From: JAVVEG01 sp041751425
Lineage (GTDB): Bacteria > Pseudomonadota > Gammaproteobacteria > Pseudomonadales > Pseudohongiellaceae
DNA: 64,000 bases
NCBI GenBank assembly: GCA_041751425.1
Contig: JBGSXL010000007.1
Location: 248,001 to 312,000, forward strand
Direction of reading: 5' to 3'
Shown here piece after piece: positions 25,013 to 34,443 of this stretch; within the stretch, counting starts at the first letter, position 1, and each line of letters opens with the position of its first letter. The translations under genes were made by a program, and so were the position numbers. Under the pieces are notes generated by a model. The model was not told where the DNA came from. It made no database searches and worked only from the letters and a program-made list of their open reading frames with translations.

Positions 25013-25660
25013 GTGATAGAGTCCATGCAGAAAAATCTGATACGCGCTGTGGTGATGGTTGTCGCTTTCGTAAACGGTTTTGTCATCATGTCCATTGAAC
25101 TGCTCGGTGGCAGAATCATGGCGCCGTATTTTGGCAGCAGCGTGTATGTATGGGGCAGTATCATCACGGTATTCATGTTGTCTCTGTCATTTGGCTATCT
25201 GCTGGGTGGACGCTTGTCCATGCGCAATCCCAACCCAGTCAGTTTTTCATTGTTCTTTTTCACGTCAGCACTTTTATCGCTGCCCATCATATTTTTTGCC
25301 GACTGGACCATGACGCAAATTTTCCTTGCGATCGACGATCCACGCTATGGATCACTGCTGACTGCTCTGCTGCTTTATTTTTTGCCAATATGCATGATGG
25401 GTGTGGTGTCTCCGTATGCTATTCGCCTGTTGGTGCAGTCTGAGCAAGCAAGTGGACGCACAGCGGGTCTATTGTATTTCGTGTCCACCCTCGGCAGTGC
25501 TCTGGGTACGCTGGCAACGTCGTTTTATTTTGTGTTGTGGTTTGAGATTAATCAGGTGATGTGGGGCTTATTCATCGCTCTTATCTTATGCGGCCTGAGT
25601 GTTCTGGCTGCGTACCGCAATCCACTTGCAGTCACCAAAGTCATGGAGCAGTCAGCATGA
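25013..25660 (+). CDS. Spermidine-synthase-like protein, membrane half
   Basis: 215-aa polytopic membrane protein matching the N-terminal membrane region of fused MFS/spermidine-synthase proteins. Diagnostic blocks are VIMSIELLGGRIMAPYFGSS near residue 25, VWGSIITVFMLSLSFGYLLG near 45 and LYFVSTLGSALGTLATSFYF near 165; five to seven hydrophobic helices are visible. In many genomes this region is fused to a methyltransferase-like domain; here that domain is encoded by the next gene, which begins within the stop (ATGA). GTG start. Function of the family is not established. Confidence 0.85.
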   Translation: MIESMQKNLIRAVVMVVAFVNGFVIMSIELLGGRIMAPYFGSSVYVWGSIITVFMLSLSFGYLLGGRLSMRNPNPVSFSLFFFTSALLSLPIIFFADWTMTQIFLAIDDPRYGSLLTALLLYFLPICMMGVVSPYAIRLLVQSEQASGRTAGLLYFVSTLGSALGTLATSFYFVLWFEINQVMWGLFIALILCGLSVLAAYRNPLAVTKVMEQSA

Positions 25661-26574
25661 GTGATTCCAGATTTTCTTTCGCGGGCCTGCTGGGACTTGC
25701 TGTTATATGCACCGGCATTGGCGTTCCCGCCACCGTATCGGCGCAGACAAGCCTGCCGATCATTCATGAAGAGCGCTCGCTGTATCAGAATATTGCGGTG
25801 ACTGAAGCCAATGGCCGACGCTGCATGCTGTTCAATCAGAACCGGGGAGACCGCAATCAGACCTGCATGGATATGCGTGATCCCCAAAAACTGGTGTTTC
25901 ATTATACGCGCATGAGTTTTGCCGGACTGTTGCTGAACCCACAACCAAGCAATGTGTTGGTGGCTGGTCTGGGTGGTGGTTCCATTCCCGTGGCCATGAA
26001 CGAACTGTTTCCCAACGCGAACATCGATGTGTTGGAGATCGATCGCGCCGTGGTCACGGTTGCGGAGGATTTCTTCGATTTCGAAGCCAACGAACGCATG
26101 AAAGTTCATGTCATCGACGCGCGAGTGTTCGTCAAACGTGCAGCCCTGCAGGGCAGAAAGTACGATTATATTGTGCTGGACGCTTTTACCGGGGAATACA
26201 TCCCCGAGCACCTGTTGACCAGAGAGTTTCTGGAGGAAGTTAAGCAGATACTGACGCCTGAGGGTGTTCTGGTTGCCAACACATTCTCCAGCAGTAATCT
26301 GTATGATCATGAATCAGTCACATACGCGGCTGTCTACGGCGAGTTTTACAACTTCAAACTTCCCGGCAGTGGTAATCGGGTCATTATTGCACAGGCCGGT
26401 GGCGTCCCGTCTCAGGCAGCATTGCGCGGGCCTGCCAGAGATCTGCATGAGAGACTGCGGGTCTATGATGTGCCAATTCTGGAGTACCCGGCGCGCCTGA
26501 CTACCAGGCCGGATTGGGATGAATCCAAGCGAATTCTTACTGACCAATTTTCACCCGCAAACCTGCTCAATTAA
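25657..26574 (+). CDS. Spermidine-synthase-like protein, exported catalytic-fold half
   Basis: About 305 aa: a signal peptide (LLGLAVICTGIGVPATVSAQ) then a Rossmann domain of the polyamine synthase type. The dinucleotide-like loop VLVAGLGGGSIPVAM and the acidic strand end DVLEIDRAVVTVA are present, but the aminopropyltransferase site DS(S/T)DP is replaced by LDAFTGEYIPEHL, unlike the true SpeE at 39141. So it is unlikely to make spermidine. Exported placement is odd for a fold that normally binds AdoMet derivatives in the cytosol. Start is the ATG at 25657 overlapping the upstream stop. Confidence 0.83.
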   Translation: MSDSRFSFAGLLGLAVICTGIGVPATVSAQTSLPIIHEERSLYQNIAVTEANGRRCMLFNQNRGDRNQTCMDMRDPQKLVFHYTRMSFAGLLLNPQPSNVLVAGLGGGSIPVAMNELFPNANIDVLEIDRAVVTVAEDFFDFEANERMKVHVIDARVFVKRAALQGRKYDYIVLDAFTGEYIPEHLLTREFLEEVKQILTPEGVLVANTFSSSNLYDHESVTYAAVYGEFYNFKLPGSGNRVIIAQAGGVPSQAALRGPARDLHERLRVYDVPILEYPARLTTRPDWDESKRILTDQFSPANLLN

Positions 26575-26752
26575 GCAGAACGCCGCAGATTCGGCAAATC
26601 GATGCAAAAGTGAGCTGTTTTATTTGTCACGCCAATGAAATTACCTGTATAAACAATGGGTCATAGCTGAAGCAGTCACAAGATGAACCGATATATGGTT
26701 GCTGGCGTAACTCCCTGCATTAACAGAATAAATTTATCCGGAAGCACAGAGT

Positions 26753-28090
26753 ATGAAGTTGCTTGGTATTTTACAGCGTTGCAATCGCATTAGCTTTATG
26801 GGGCTTTTACTGGTCCTGACAGCCTGTGGAGAGAGTGGCACTGAAGAAGGTCGACAGCAGGGTAACCGTGGACCAGGTGGACCAGGAGGACCAGGTCAAT
26901 TCGCCCAGAACATGATACCCGCTGTTGAAGTTGTTCGCGCTGAACTGGGCACATTGCCTCTGGAAGAACGTCTCACTGGCCGGGTCACTGCCAAGAATCA
27001 AACAGAAATCTACTCCGAAGTGTCCGGGCCCGTCACCGAAATATTCGCTGAAAACGGCGACTATGTTGAGGAAGGGACACCACTTCTGCAAATTCGCGAC
27101 TCGGAAATTGCGGAGCGTCATCAGCAAGCGATATCCGGGCTGGAAATAGCCGAGGCACAGCAACGTCAGGCGCAAGCCAATCTGGAGTTGTTGACCACGC
27201 AGATGAATCGCATTCAGGGTTTGCGAGATCTCAATCTGGAGACGGCGTCTGTGCTGGAGACCATTCAGTCCCAGGTAGCAGTGGCGCGGGCTGATCTGGA
27301 TCTGCGTGTAGCTCAGCGGAATCAAGCCGCCTCTGTGCTGGAAGAACGGCGTTTGCAGTTGCGGAACACGACAGTGCGTGCACCTGTCAGCGGTCGTATC
27401 GGCCGTCGCAATGCCGAGCGCGGCTCATTAGTCACCACCGGTACGCCTCTGTTTACAATTGGCGATCTGAGTCAGATCCAGATTGAAGTGCTGCTGACAG
27501 AACGCATGTTGTCTTATATCGAAGTGGGCACACCGGTGAACCTGTATTCGGAGAGCTGGACAGATACCTCAATCCCATCGGAAATTACCCGCATTTCGCC
27601 GTTTCTGGATACCACCACCATGCGCACAGTGGCGCATATAGACGTTGGTAATCCCAACGGATTATTGCGTTCCGGTATGTTCATTACGGTTGATATTCTC
27701 TATGGCCAGAGCGAAGAAGCCGTATTGATTCCTAACAGTGCGTTTTACCGCCATCCCCGCACTGGCGTGGAAGGTATTTATGTTGTCTCGGCTCCGAATC
27801 AGGAAATCGAACCGTTGGTAGGCACTGATCAGATTACACCGCCATTGCCAGTAGCCTTTGTCCCTGTTCGCGTGCTCGCTACCGGACGGATGGCAAGTGG
27901 TGTTACCGGAGTGAAGGCAGGCGATCTGGTTGTGACGGTGGGACAAAATCTGCTGACAGATAATGTGCCGCAGACGCAAACCAGACTGGTTACCTGGGAG
28001 CGCATGATGGAATTACAACAGATGCAGAGCCGGGATATTTTTCAGGTAATTGATCGACAACAGCAACAAGCGCGCAGTGACGGCACTTAA
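26753..28090 (+). CDS. RND efflux periplasmic adaptor (membrane fusion protein), lipoprotein
   Basis: 445-aa adaptor of the AcrA/MexA type. Lipobox LTAC near Cys25, then a glycine/proline linker with three 9-nt codon repeats (GPGGPGGPG), the lipoyl half-motifs around AKNQTEIYSEVSGPVTEIF and APVSGRIGRRNAERGSLV, a coiled coil between them (AEAQQRQAQANLELL region), and the beta-barrel and membrane-proximal domains after residue 230. It links the inner-membrane pump encoded 15 nt downstream to an outer-membrane channel not found nearby. Confidence 0.93.
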   Translation: MKLLGILQRCNRISFMGLLLVLTACGESGTEEGRQQGNRGPGGPGGPGQFAQNMIPAVEVVRAELGTLPLEERLTGRVTAKNQTEIYSEVSGPVTEIFAENGDYVEEGTPLLQIRDSEIAERHQQAISGLEIAEAQQRQAQANLELLTTQMNRIQGLRDLNLETASVLETIQSQVAVARADLDLRVAQRNQAASVLEERRLQLRNTTVRAPVSGRIGRRNAERGSLVTTGTPLFTIGDLSQIQIEVLLTERMLSYIEVGTPVNLYSESWTDTSIPSEITRISPFLDTTTMRTVAHIDVGNPNGLLRSGMFITVDILYGQSEEAVLIPNSAFYRHPRTGVEGIYVVSAPNQEIEPLVGTDQITPPLPVAFVPVRVLATGRMASGVTGVKAGDLVVTVGQNLLTDNVPQTQTRLVTWERMMELQQMQSRDIFQVIDRQQQQARSDGT

Positions 28091-28105
28091 AAAAAGGCTT
28101 CAGCT

Positions 28106-31100
28106 ATGTCACTAACAGAAAAATCCATTAGCAGACCCGTCGCAACAAGCATGATCTATCTGATCATTGTGACGTTGGGTGTGATTGGGTTTCGTTATCT
28201 GCCCGTCGATCTACTTCCCAACATAGAAATTCCCGAGCTGAATGTGCGCGTCAGCTACCCTAACGTTGGCCCGGAAGAAATGGAGTTGCTGGTCACTGAA
28301 CCGCTGGAAAATGCGCTTTCCATCGTCGCCAATCTGGAGCGGGTCAGTGCCAACTCCAGTGAAGGAAACAGCAACGTTTCATTGCGCTTCGCCAGAGGTA
28401 CCAATCTGGACGAAGCGACCAACGAAGTGCGCGAGGCACTGGATCGTTTACGCAATTCCTTACCGCAAGATGCCAATCCACCACGAATAAACAAATTCGA
28501 TCCTGACAATGCCCCCATAATTATCGTTGGCGCGCAGTCGGATCGTGACCTGATGGAATTGACTACCATTCTTGACAGGGACATCCGGCGCCGTTTTGAG
28601 CAGATTGCCGGTATGGGTGCTATAGACGTCTGGGGCGAACTCAATCGCGAGATTCGAATTGATGTGGTCAGAGACCGTTTGTTGGCCACCGGGCTAACCA
28701 CCAACGATGTAGTGCAGGCGATCAATCGCGACAACAGCAATCGCCCTGGGGGAAATGTTCAGCGCGGATTAAGTGATGTATATATCCGCTCGCTGGGTGA
28801 GTACCTCAATGTGGATGAAATACGCAACACGGTTATTCGCACAGTCAATGGCGTACCGCTGCGTGTCTCTGATGTGGCGGAAGTGCAGTACGACCGTGCT
28901 GATATCTGGCGCTACATAGAAGTTGATGGTGTGCCTACACTACGCCTGGGCATGCGCAAGCAATCGGGAGCCAATACAGTTGCGGTGGCGCAAGCTGTGC
29001 ATCGGGTTGTGAATCAGATCAATAGCGAAAGAAATGATCTGAATCTGATTATTGTCAGTGATCAAAGTGTCTTCATTCAAGAGTCCATTAACAGCGTGCG
29101 CAATTCTGCCATCTGGGGCGGTTTGCTGGCTGTGATCATTCTTATGTCTTTCTTTCGCAATGGCTCAGTCACCGCAATCATTGCAGTTGCGATACCAATT
29201 TCCATTATTGCTACCTTTGCTCTTCTGTACATGAATGCCTTGTCCCTGAATCAAATGAGTTTTGGTGGGTTGGCCCTGGGCGTTGGGTTGATTGTTGATA
29301 ATGCCATTGTGGTTATCGAGAACATCGTCCGGTTACGGCAAGGTGGCAAATCTCCCCGAGAAGCTGCATTGACCGGAACTAAACAGGTGAGTGGAGCCAT
29401 CATCGCGTCAACGCTGACCACCTGTGTCATATTCCTGCCAGTCGTATTTATGCAAACGTTGACAGGCACGCTGTTTCAGGAAATGGCGCTGGTCGTGGTG
29501 TTCTCCCTGCTATGTTCGTTGCTGGTAGCACTTACCCTGGTGCCCATGCTGGCGAGCCGCTTCATGACAATCAAGCCGGACTCAGTTGAACCGGAAACGA
29601 TTAGACCGGAAATAATCAAAAAGAGCCGGGTGTCACTGTTTGATGGAGCAATGAAAAAAGTGGAGCTGAAGTATGAGGCTCTGGTGAAACTGGCTTTGCG
29701 ACAACGCCTGGCAGTGGTTGGTTTGACAACGTGCCTGATGGCCGGCGCTGTTTACAGCGTGCAATTTATTCCGCTTGAACTGTCACCACAAACCGCAGCA
29801 GATACGATTCGGGTGCGCATGTCCATGGATCAGGGCACCAATATCGCCATTCTGCATTCCTATCTGATGGAGATGGATGCCGTTGTCCAGGAGATCATTC
29901 CTGCAGATGCCGTTCTGCACTACACGCGCGATGTTGGCAATAGTTCCGCCGAGATTGAACTGGCCCTGGATACAAGCAGTGGTATTGACAGCAATGCTCT
30001 GGCTGACGAAATGCGGGGTCAGATACAGAATGCTATTCCGGGGATGCGGGTGCGCGTGCAGGCTCGTTCGGGCATGGGCATGATGAACCGCATGTTTGGT
30101 TCCAGCGGTGAAGATTCTGTACAGATTGAGTTGCGCGGTCATGATCTGGTGATGGCAGAGAGTATTGCCCAAGGCATTCGTCAGCGGGTGGAGATTTTGC
30201 CCGGTGTTGTCGATGTCAATCTCAGTCGATTGGAAGGCCGACCGGAACAGAATATTCGTTTCGATCGAGAGCTTCTGGCCAATCTGGGCATCAGTCTTTC
30301 GGATATCAGCCAAGCTATTCAAAGCAGTGTAGGCGGTACCCGCGCCGGCGTATTCCGGGATGGTGGTGATGAAATCGATATTATCGTGCGCCTGCGTCCG
30401 GAAGATCGCCTGAACGTTCAGGATATTGAGAACATTTCCGTGCGCGCGGCTGACGGACAAGTGATACCCGTTTCTGCGCTGATCAATACTTCCTACAACC
30501 GTGGCCCAACGGACATTCGTCGCATCAACAGTCAGCGAGTAACCTATATCTATGCCAACCTGGAAGACGGTGTTGCATTGGGCGATGCCATGCAGTTGAT
30601 ACAAAGCGACCTGATCAACATGCCATTGCCCAGCGGCTTCTCGATAGTCTATGGGGGGCAGTTTGAAGAGCAGCAGCGCGCCCAGCAGGATTTCATCATG
30701 GCTATCGTTTTGGCTCTGGTGCTTATCTATATGGTCATGGCCGCGCAGTTCGAACGCTTTCTGGATCCGCTGATAGTCATGTTCTCAGTCCCTTTGGCCA
30801 TCATTGGTGTTGTGCCGGCGTTGTTACTGACGGGTACCACGTTGAACATGCAGAGTTTCATGGGCGTGGTGATGCTTATTGGCATCGTGGTCAACAATGC
30901 CATTGTGTTGGTGGATTATATCAATCTGCTGCGTCGTGAAGAGAATCTGGATGTCAGAGAGGCGGTGGTCAAAGCTGGTCGATTACGACTGCGGCCCATT
31001 TTAATGACTACCCTGACGACAGTTCTGGCTTTGCTACCTTTGGCTCTGGGTATCGGTCAGGGCGCCGAGATGCAGGCGGCTCTCGCTCGCGTAGTGATCG

Positions 31101-31264
31101 GTGGGTTGACCGCATCAACGCTTATCACGCTGGTGTTTATCCCGGTTGTTTATGTCACAGCAAATGCTCTGAAGGATGCTATGGTTGCGCGAGTGTCCAA
31201 ACCTGGAGACATCGGCATCGGAAGAGAAAGATCAGGGGAGTCAGGGTCAACCGTATTGAAATAG
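28106..31264 (+). CDS. RND efflux pump permease (HAE1/AcrB superfamily)
   Basis: 1052-aa inner-membrane proton-driven transporter. It opens with SISRPVATSMIYLIIVTLG, has two large periplasmic loops (about residues 35-330 and 560-865) and twelve hydrophobic helices. In helix 4 the proton-relay motif reads GLIVDNAIVVIENIV, so the usual Asp-Asp pair is Asp-Asn, as in some divergent HAE1 members. The second-half motif MLIGIVVNNAIVLVDYINLL is intact. Substrates could be drugs, bile salts or lipids. Pairs with the upstream adaptor; no TolC-like gene in the window. Confidence 0.95.
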   Translation: MSLTEKSISRPVATSMIYLIIVTLGVIGFRYLPVDLLPNIEIPELNVRVSYPNVGPEEMELLVTEPLENALSIVANLERVSANSSEGNSNVSLRFARGTNLDEATNEVREALDRLRNSLPQDANPPRINKFDPDNAPIIIVGAQSDRDLMELTTILDRDIRRRFEQIAGMGAIDVWGELNREIRIDVVRDRLLATGLTTNDVVQAINRDNSNRPGGNVQRGLSDVYIRSLGEYLNVDEIRNTVIRTVNGVPLRVSDVAEVQYDRADIWRYIEVDGVPTLRLGMRKQSGANTVAVAQAVHRVVNQINSERNDLNLIIVSDQSVFIQESINSVRNSAIWGGLLAVIILMSFFRNGSVTAIIAVAIPISIIATFALLYMNALSLNQMSFGGLALGVGLIVDNAIVVIENIVRLRQGGKSPREAALTGTKQVSGAIIASTLTTCVIFLPVVFMQTLTGTLFQEMALVVVFSLLCSLLVALTLVPMLASRFMTIKPDSVEPETIRPEIIKKSRVSLFDGAMKKVELKYEALVKLALRQRLAVVGLTTCLMAGAVYSVQFIPLELSPQTAADTIRVRMSMDQGTNIAILHSYLMEMDAVVQEIIPADAVLHYTRDVGNSSAEIELALDTSSGIDSNALADEMRGQIQNAIPGMRVRVQARSGMGMMNRMFGSSGEDSVQIELRGHDLVMAESIAQGIRQRVEILPGVVDVNLSRLEGRPEQNIRFDRELLANLGISLSDISQAIQSSVGGTRAGVFRDGGDEIDIIVRLRPEDRLNVQDIENISVRAADGQVIPVSALINTSYNRGPTDIRRINSQRVTYIYANLEDGVALGDAMQLIQSDLINMPLPSGFSIVYGGQFEEQQRAQQDFIMAIVLALVLIYMVMAAQFERFLDPLIVMFSVPLAIIGVVPALLLTGTTLNMQSFMGVVMLIGIVVNNAIVLVDYINLLRREENLDVREAVVKAGRLRLRPILMTTLTTVLALLPLALGIGQGAEMQAALARVVIGGLTASTLITLVFIPVVYVTANALKDAMVARVSKPGDIGIGRERSGESGSTVLK

Positions 31265-31318
31265 CATTGGCGATGCAGTTTAAAGGCGCCATATCACATA
31301 AATGTAAAGAGGTTAAAC

Positions 31319-31906
31319 ATGATATTCCTGGCGCGGCAAGTTCACCTTTTCAGATGTGCAGCTTTTGCCCTGATTACAATTTTGGTCTCGACACAGCAGT
31401 CTGTAGCTCAGGAGTGGGTATGGGCTCCAGAGTTGCCCGCAGGTGCCGAATTGCCCGCTATAGAGGCATTGGATCACACCGGTACAGTGCGTCGCTTTGA
31501 TGATCTGGTTGGAGAGAAAGGGTTGTTACTGGTAATGAGTCGCTCTTTCGATTGGTGTCCATATTGCATTCGTCAGCTGCAACAGATGGTTGAAGCGACA
31601 CCGGAGTTTGCAGCCTTTGGAGTGAATCTTGCCACCATGACATATGATCCGGTTGCGACATTGGCAGAGGCTGCCGTTGATCATGATGTAGATTTTCCAT
31701 TGCTTTACGATGCAGATACGAAGCATGTGAAGGCTATGGGAATATTGAACAGTCAATACGAGCCAGGGCATCGTGCCTATGGGATACCGTACCCGGGAAT
31801 TTTCCTCGTTGATAGAAATGGCGTGATCGTTCATAAATATTCCGACCAGGATTATCGTTTGCGCCCGGAGCTGGACGTTGTGCTGGAAGCTGCAGCCAAG
31901 CTTTAA
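31319..31906 (+). CDS. Exported redoxin/peroxiredoxin-like protein
   Basis: 195-aa thioredoxin-fold protein with a signal peptide ending near SVAQEW. The active site is SRSFDWCPYCIRQLQQM (Cys-Pro-Tyr-Cys, about residue 75-78), and the C-terminal YPGIFLVDRNGVIVHKYSD is the AhpC/TSA beta-hairpin. The two cysteines in CxxC spacing point to a thiol oxidoreductase acting in the periplasm. ATG with AGAGG upstream; it follows the RND genes by 54 bp and may be read with them. Confidence 0.87.
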   Translation: MIFLARQVHLFRCAAFALITILVSTQQSVAQEWVWAPELPAGAELPAIEALDHTGTVRRFDDLVGEKGLLLVMSRSFDWCPYCIRQLQQMVEATPEFAAFGVNLATMTYDPVATLAEAAVDHDVDFPLLYDADTKHVKAMGILNSQYEPGHRAYGIPYPGIFLVDRNGVIVHKYSDQDYRLRPELDVVLEAAAKL

Positions 31907-31924
31907 GAAGTTGATTGCAGCAAC

Positions 31925-31946
31925 CTGTTGTTTGCAACAGTTGTTT
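31925..31946 (+). terminator. Short hairpin after the redoxin gene
   Basis: CTGTTG-TTTG-CAACAG (31925-31940) followed by TTGTTT. A 6-bp stem with a weak U-rich tail, 19 nt past the stop; it could be a partial terminator. Confidence 0.4.
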
Positions 31947-31996
31947 CCAGACAAATTAACGTTTTATGCACCTATACTCATTTTCCAGGACAGCAA

Positions 31997-33301
31997 ATGT
32001 CAATTTTGACCAGTGTTAAGTTTCTCGCTGTTGCGGTTCTGATCCCTGTCGGAATAACGGGACCCACTCTCGCGCAGAACTCTGTTGTAGCACTGGAAAC
32101 GATTCAACTACTGGAAAGTGGTGAGCAACTGTTAGGCGCAGGTCAATTCGCGGCAGCGGAAAACAGATTTTACGAAGCCTTCCAGGCGAGTCGCGCCAAT
32201 TACGGTTTTTACAACGCCGAACAGATACCCATTCTCGAATACATCATGGCCGCGTCGTTGAAGCGTGGCAACTGGGAAGACTTTTTGCGTCGGGCCGAAT
32301 ATCTGGAGAGATTGAGTATGCAGTTGTATGCGAACAATCCGGATCTCAAGCTCGCAAGTCTGGAGTCTCTCAGTGGCTGGCATCTCGCAGCGGCTGCGGC
32401 GATGGATCAGGAACGCAGCGTCTGGCATTTCATCAAGTCCAGAAACCTTCTCTGGCTTGCGGTCAGTCAGATTGAAGGCCAGGCGGGTCGCAACGACCCT
32501 CGCTTGTTGCCTTTGCTATATCAGATAGCACTCAACCATTACTATATGGCCCGCTCCACACAACGTCGTCGCATTACAAGTTACGAATTGCGAACAGACA
32601 CTCCGACGTTTATCAGTGGGTGGTCTCAGCGTGGTACTGAAGCGCTGCGCAAGAACTATGAAATAGGCCTGGAACTGTTGCAGCGAATCAGAAGCATCGC
32701 GGCCACTAATTCGCAGTCGGATAATGAAATGGATGGCATGGCATTGTTGTATCTCGCCGACTGGAATTTGCTTTTCGGAAGAGGTGCAGACGCACTGGCA
32801 GGATATTACCAGGCTTATGATCAGTTGCACGCGGCGAAGATTGCCGATGACGAACTAAGCAGTTTCTTCTCGCAATTGAGTGTACTGCCAGTAAAGACAC
32901 TTGATCTGGCGTTTCCTGAAACTCGATCAACATCCCAGTCTGGTGCTACAGTTTTCAAACATTGGTCGCAGGTATTACCGGGCGTGGAAGCTCCGCAAAT
33001 GCATCCGTTTGCAATGCTGAATGAAGCAGGTTCAGGGATAGCGGGAAGTGCCGCAAAACAGGTCGATATGCACCTCGCATTACAGATTACCGGCGCTGAT
33101 TCTGTTGTGCGTGGCCAGCGGATCAGTGATTTCAATTATCAGGCCACTGACATCGCGGCGCTGGACAATACCCGATTATCCGCAACTGATTTGGCCAGCG
33201 CTTTGGCGGAACTGGCACAAATACAATTCAGACCTATACTTCTTGCAGGGGAAGCGGTGAACGTACAGGATGTCACAGTGCAGTACGTTTTCGCTGATTA
33301 G
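31997..33301 (+). CDS. Exported helical-repeat protein with TonB-like C-terminal tail
   Basis: About 434 aa. Start at 31997 (AGGA six bases upstream) gives a clean signal peptide ending near GPTLAQNS; the frame is open from 31928. The body is helical and TPR-like (EQLLGAGQFAAAENRFYEAF; later MALLYLADWNLLFGRGADAL). The last 100 residues change to beta: MHLALQITGADSVV and a final QFRPILLAGEAVNVQDVTVQ followed by Y-V-F, which resembles the C-terminal fold of TonB/energy-transducer-like proteins. I do not recognise a named family; periplasmic location is the main inference. Confidence 0.75.
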   Translation: MSILTSVKFLAVAVLIPVGITGPTLAQNSVVALETIQLLESGEQLLGAGQFAAAENRFYEAFQASRANYGFYNAEQIPILEYIMAASLKRGNWEDFLRRAEYLERLSMQLYANNPDLKLASLESLSGWHLAAAAAMDQERSVWHFIKSRNLLWLAVSQIEGQAGRNDPRLLPLLYQIALNHYYMARSTQRRRITSYELRTDTPTFISGWSQRGTEALRKNYEIGLELLQRIRSIAATNSQSDNEMDGMALLYLADWNLLFGRGADALAGYYQAYDQLHAAKIADDELSSFFSQLSVLPVKTLDLAFPETRSTSQSGATVFKHWSQVLPGVEAPQMHPFAMLNEAGSGIAGSAAKQVDMHLALQITGADSVVRGQRISDFNYQATDIAALDNTRLSATDLASALAELAQIQFRPILLAGEAVNVQDVTVQYVFAD

Positions 33302-33376
33302 TCGAATAGGTTGCAGTAACAGCTGCTCCTGCATCTTAGAACATAAGAGCATGAGCCAAACGAAAGGTGACTAAAC

Positions 33377-33658
33377 ATGAAACGATCTTTGCTTGTCAGT
33401 ACAGTGCTGGTTTTTCTGGTTAGCGCTTGTGCTACGGGTCAGAATGACGCTGTAAATCGGAATACGGTGGAGCGCCGCTTGCCAACTGATGCTGAAGTTG
33501 AGCAATACAATGCCCAGGTGGAACCGAAGGATCGGATTGTGTGTCGGGATGAAGTACCAGTCGGCAGCAATATTCCGGTGCGCGTCTGCAGGCTGATCTC
33601 AGATATCGATGAAACTTCGGTGTTTCATCGTGATCAACTCAGGCGCGCATTGCGTTAA
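33377..33658 (+). CDS. Small hypothetical lipoprotein
   Basis: 93 aa with lipobox VSAC at Cys18 followed by Ala-Thr, so outer-membrane sorting is likely. The mature part contains two cysteines in RIVCRDEVPVGSNIPVRVCR that could form a disulfide. AAAGGTGA box precedes the ATG. No known domain beyond a conserved-looking Cys pair; similar short lipoproteins are common in marine Gammaproteobacteria. Confidence 0.75.
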   Translation: MKRSLLVSTVLVFLVSACATGQNDAVNRNTVERRLPTDAEVEQYNAQVEPKDRIVCRDEVPVGSNIPVRVCRLISDIDETSVFHRDQLRRALR

Positions 33659-33695
33659 TGGAATTTGTGCAATTGTTTAGCTGTCTCAGGTGAAC

Positions 33696-34430
33696 TTATT
33701 CTGCGATCAGGGCCCGGAGGCCTGACATATCTTTAATAGTTATCTCTTTGGTATCCACATTCAGAATGTCTTTCTTCTGCAACAAAGAAAATACCCGGCT
33801 GACAGTTTCCAATGTAAGCCCGAGGTACTCACCTATATCACTGCGCGTCATATGTAGAAGGAAGCGGTCCGGAGAAAGCTGACAGCGAGCATACCGTGCA
33901 GAAAGGCTCAATAAAAAAGATGCCAGTTTCTTCTCTGCGGTGTAGCTGCTGAGCAACGTATGGATATGCTGATCCTTGACTATTTCATTGCCCATGATGG
34001 CAAAGAAACGGCTCTGCAAATTGTGCAGCTGCTGGCTGAGCTTTTCCAGTTGCGAAAACGGAATCTCGCAAATGGATGAGTGTTCCAGTGCAATGATGGA
34101 TGTACCGTGCTGGCGATTACCAATGCCATCCATGCCCATGATTTCGCCGGGCATATAAAAACCGGTGACGCGACTTTGACCATCGGTGCCAAGAATATAA
34201 GATTTGAAACTGCCACTGCGAACGGCATAAACGGATCGGAAAGGATCACCTTGTCGGTAAAGATGTTCGCCTTTGCGCAGGGGGCGATTGCGCTCAATGA
34301 TATCGTCCAGCTGAACGATTTCTGCCTTGTTAAGGGCAATAGGCAGGCAGAGATCGCTGAGTCGACAATTTGAGCAACTAACGGCCGGGTTATGCGGACA
34401 TATGCGAACAGCGGTTTGGAGACTTGCCAT
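33696..34430 (-). CDS. fnr: FNR/ANR-type oxygen-sensing transcriptional regulator
   Basis: 244-aa Crp/Fnr regulator. The [4Fe-4S] ligands of E. coli FNR (Cys20, 23, 29, 122) are matched with identical spacing at Cys19, Cys22, Cys28 and Cys121; an additional Cys11 is present. The cyclic-nucleotide-binding-like beta roll is followed by a dimer helix and an HTH whose recognition helix reads LTLETVSRVFSLLQ, with the Glu-Ser-Arg that reads TTGAT-N4-ATCAA sites. It would switch genes under low oxygen. Placed 13 bp after a universal stress protein gene in the same direction. Confidence 0.95.
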   Translation of the reverse strand: MASLQTAVRICPHNPAVSCSNCRLSDLCLPIALNKAEIVQLDDIIERNRPLRKGEHLYRQGDPFRSVYAVRSGSFKSYILGTDGQSRVTGFYMPGEIMGMDGIGNRQHGTSIIALEHSSICEIPFSQLEKLSQQLHNLQSRFFAIMGNEIVKDQHIHTLLSSYTAEKKLASFLLSLSARYARCQLSPDRFLLHMTRSDIGEYLGLTLETVSRVFSLLQKKDILNVDTKEITIKDMSGLRALIAE

Positions 34431-34443
34431 ACAGGGTTCCTGG

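Noticed and set aside
25552..26310. Minus-strand frame of 252 codons
   Set aside because: Antisense to the spermidine-synthase-like pair, whose frames, motifs and overlap are convincing.
26869..26900. Gly-Pro-rich 9-nt repeats as a collagen-like module
   Set aside because: Only three units; they simply form the flexible linker after the lipoprotein cysteine of the RND adaptor.
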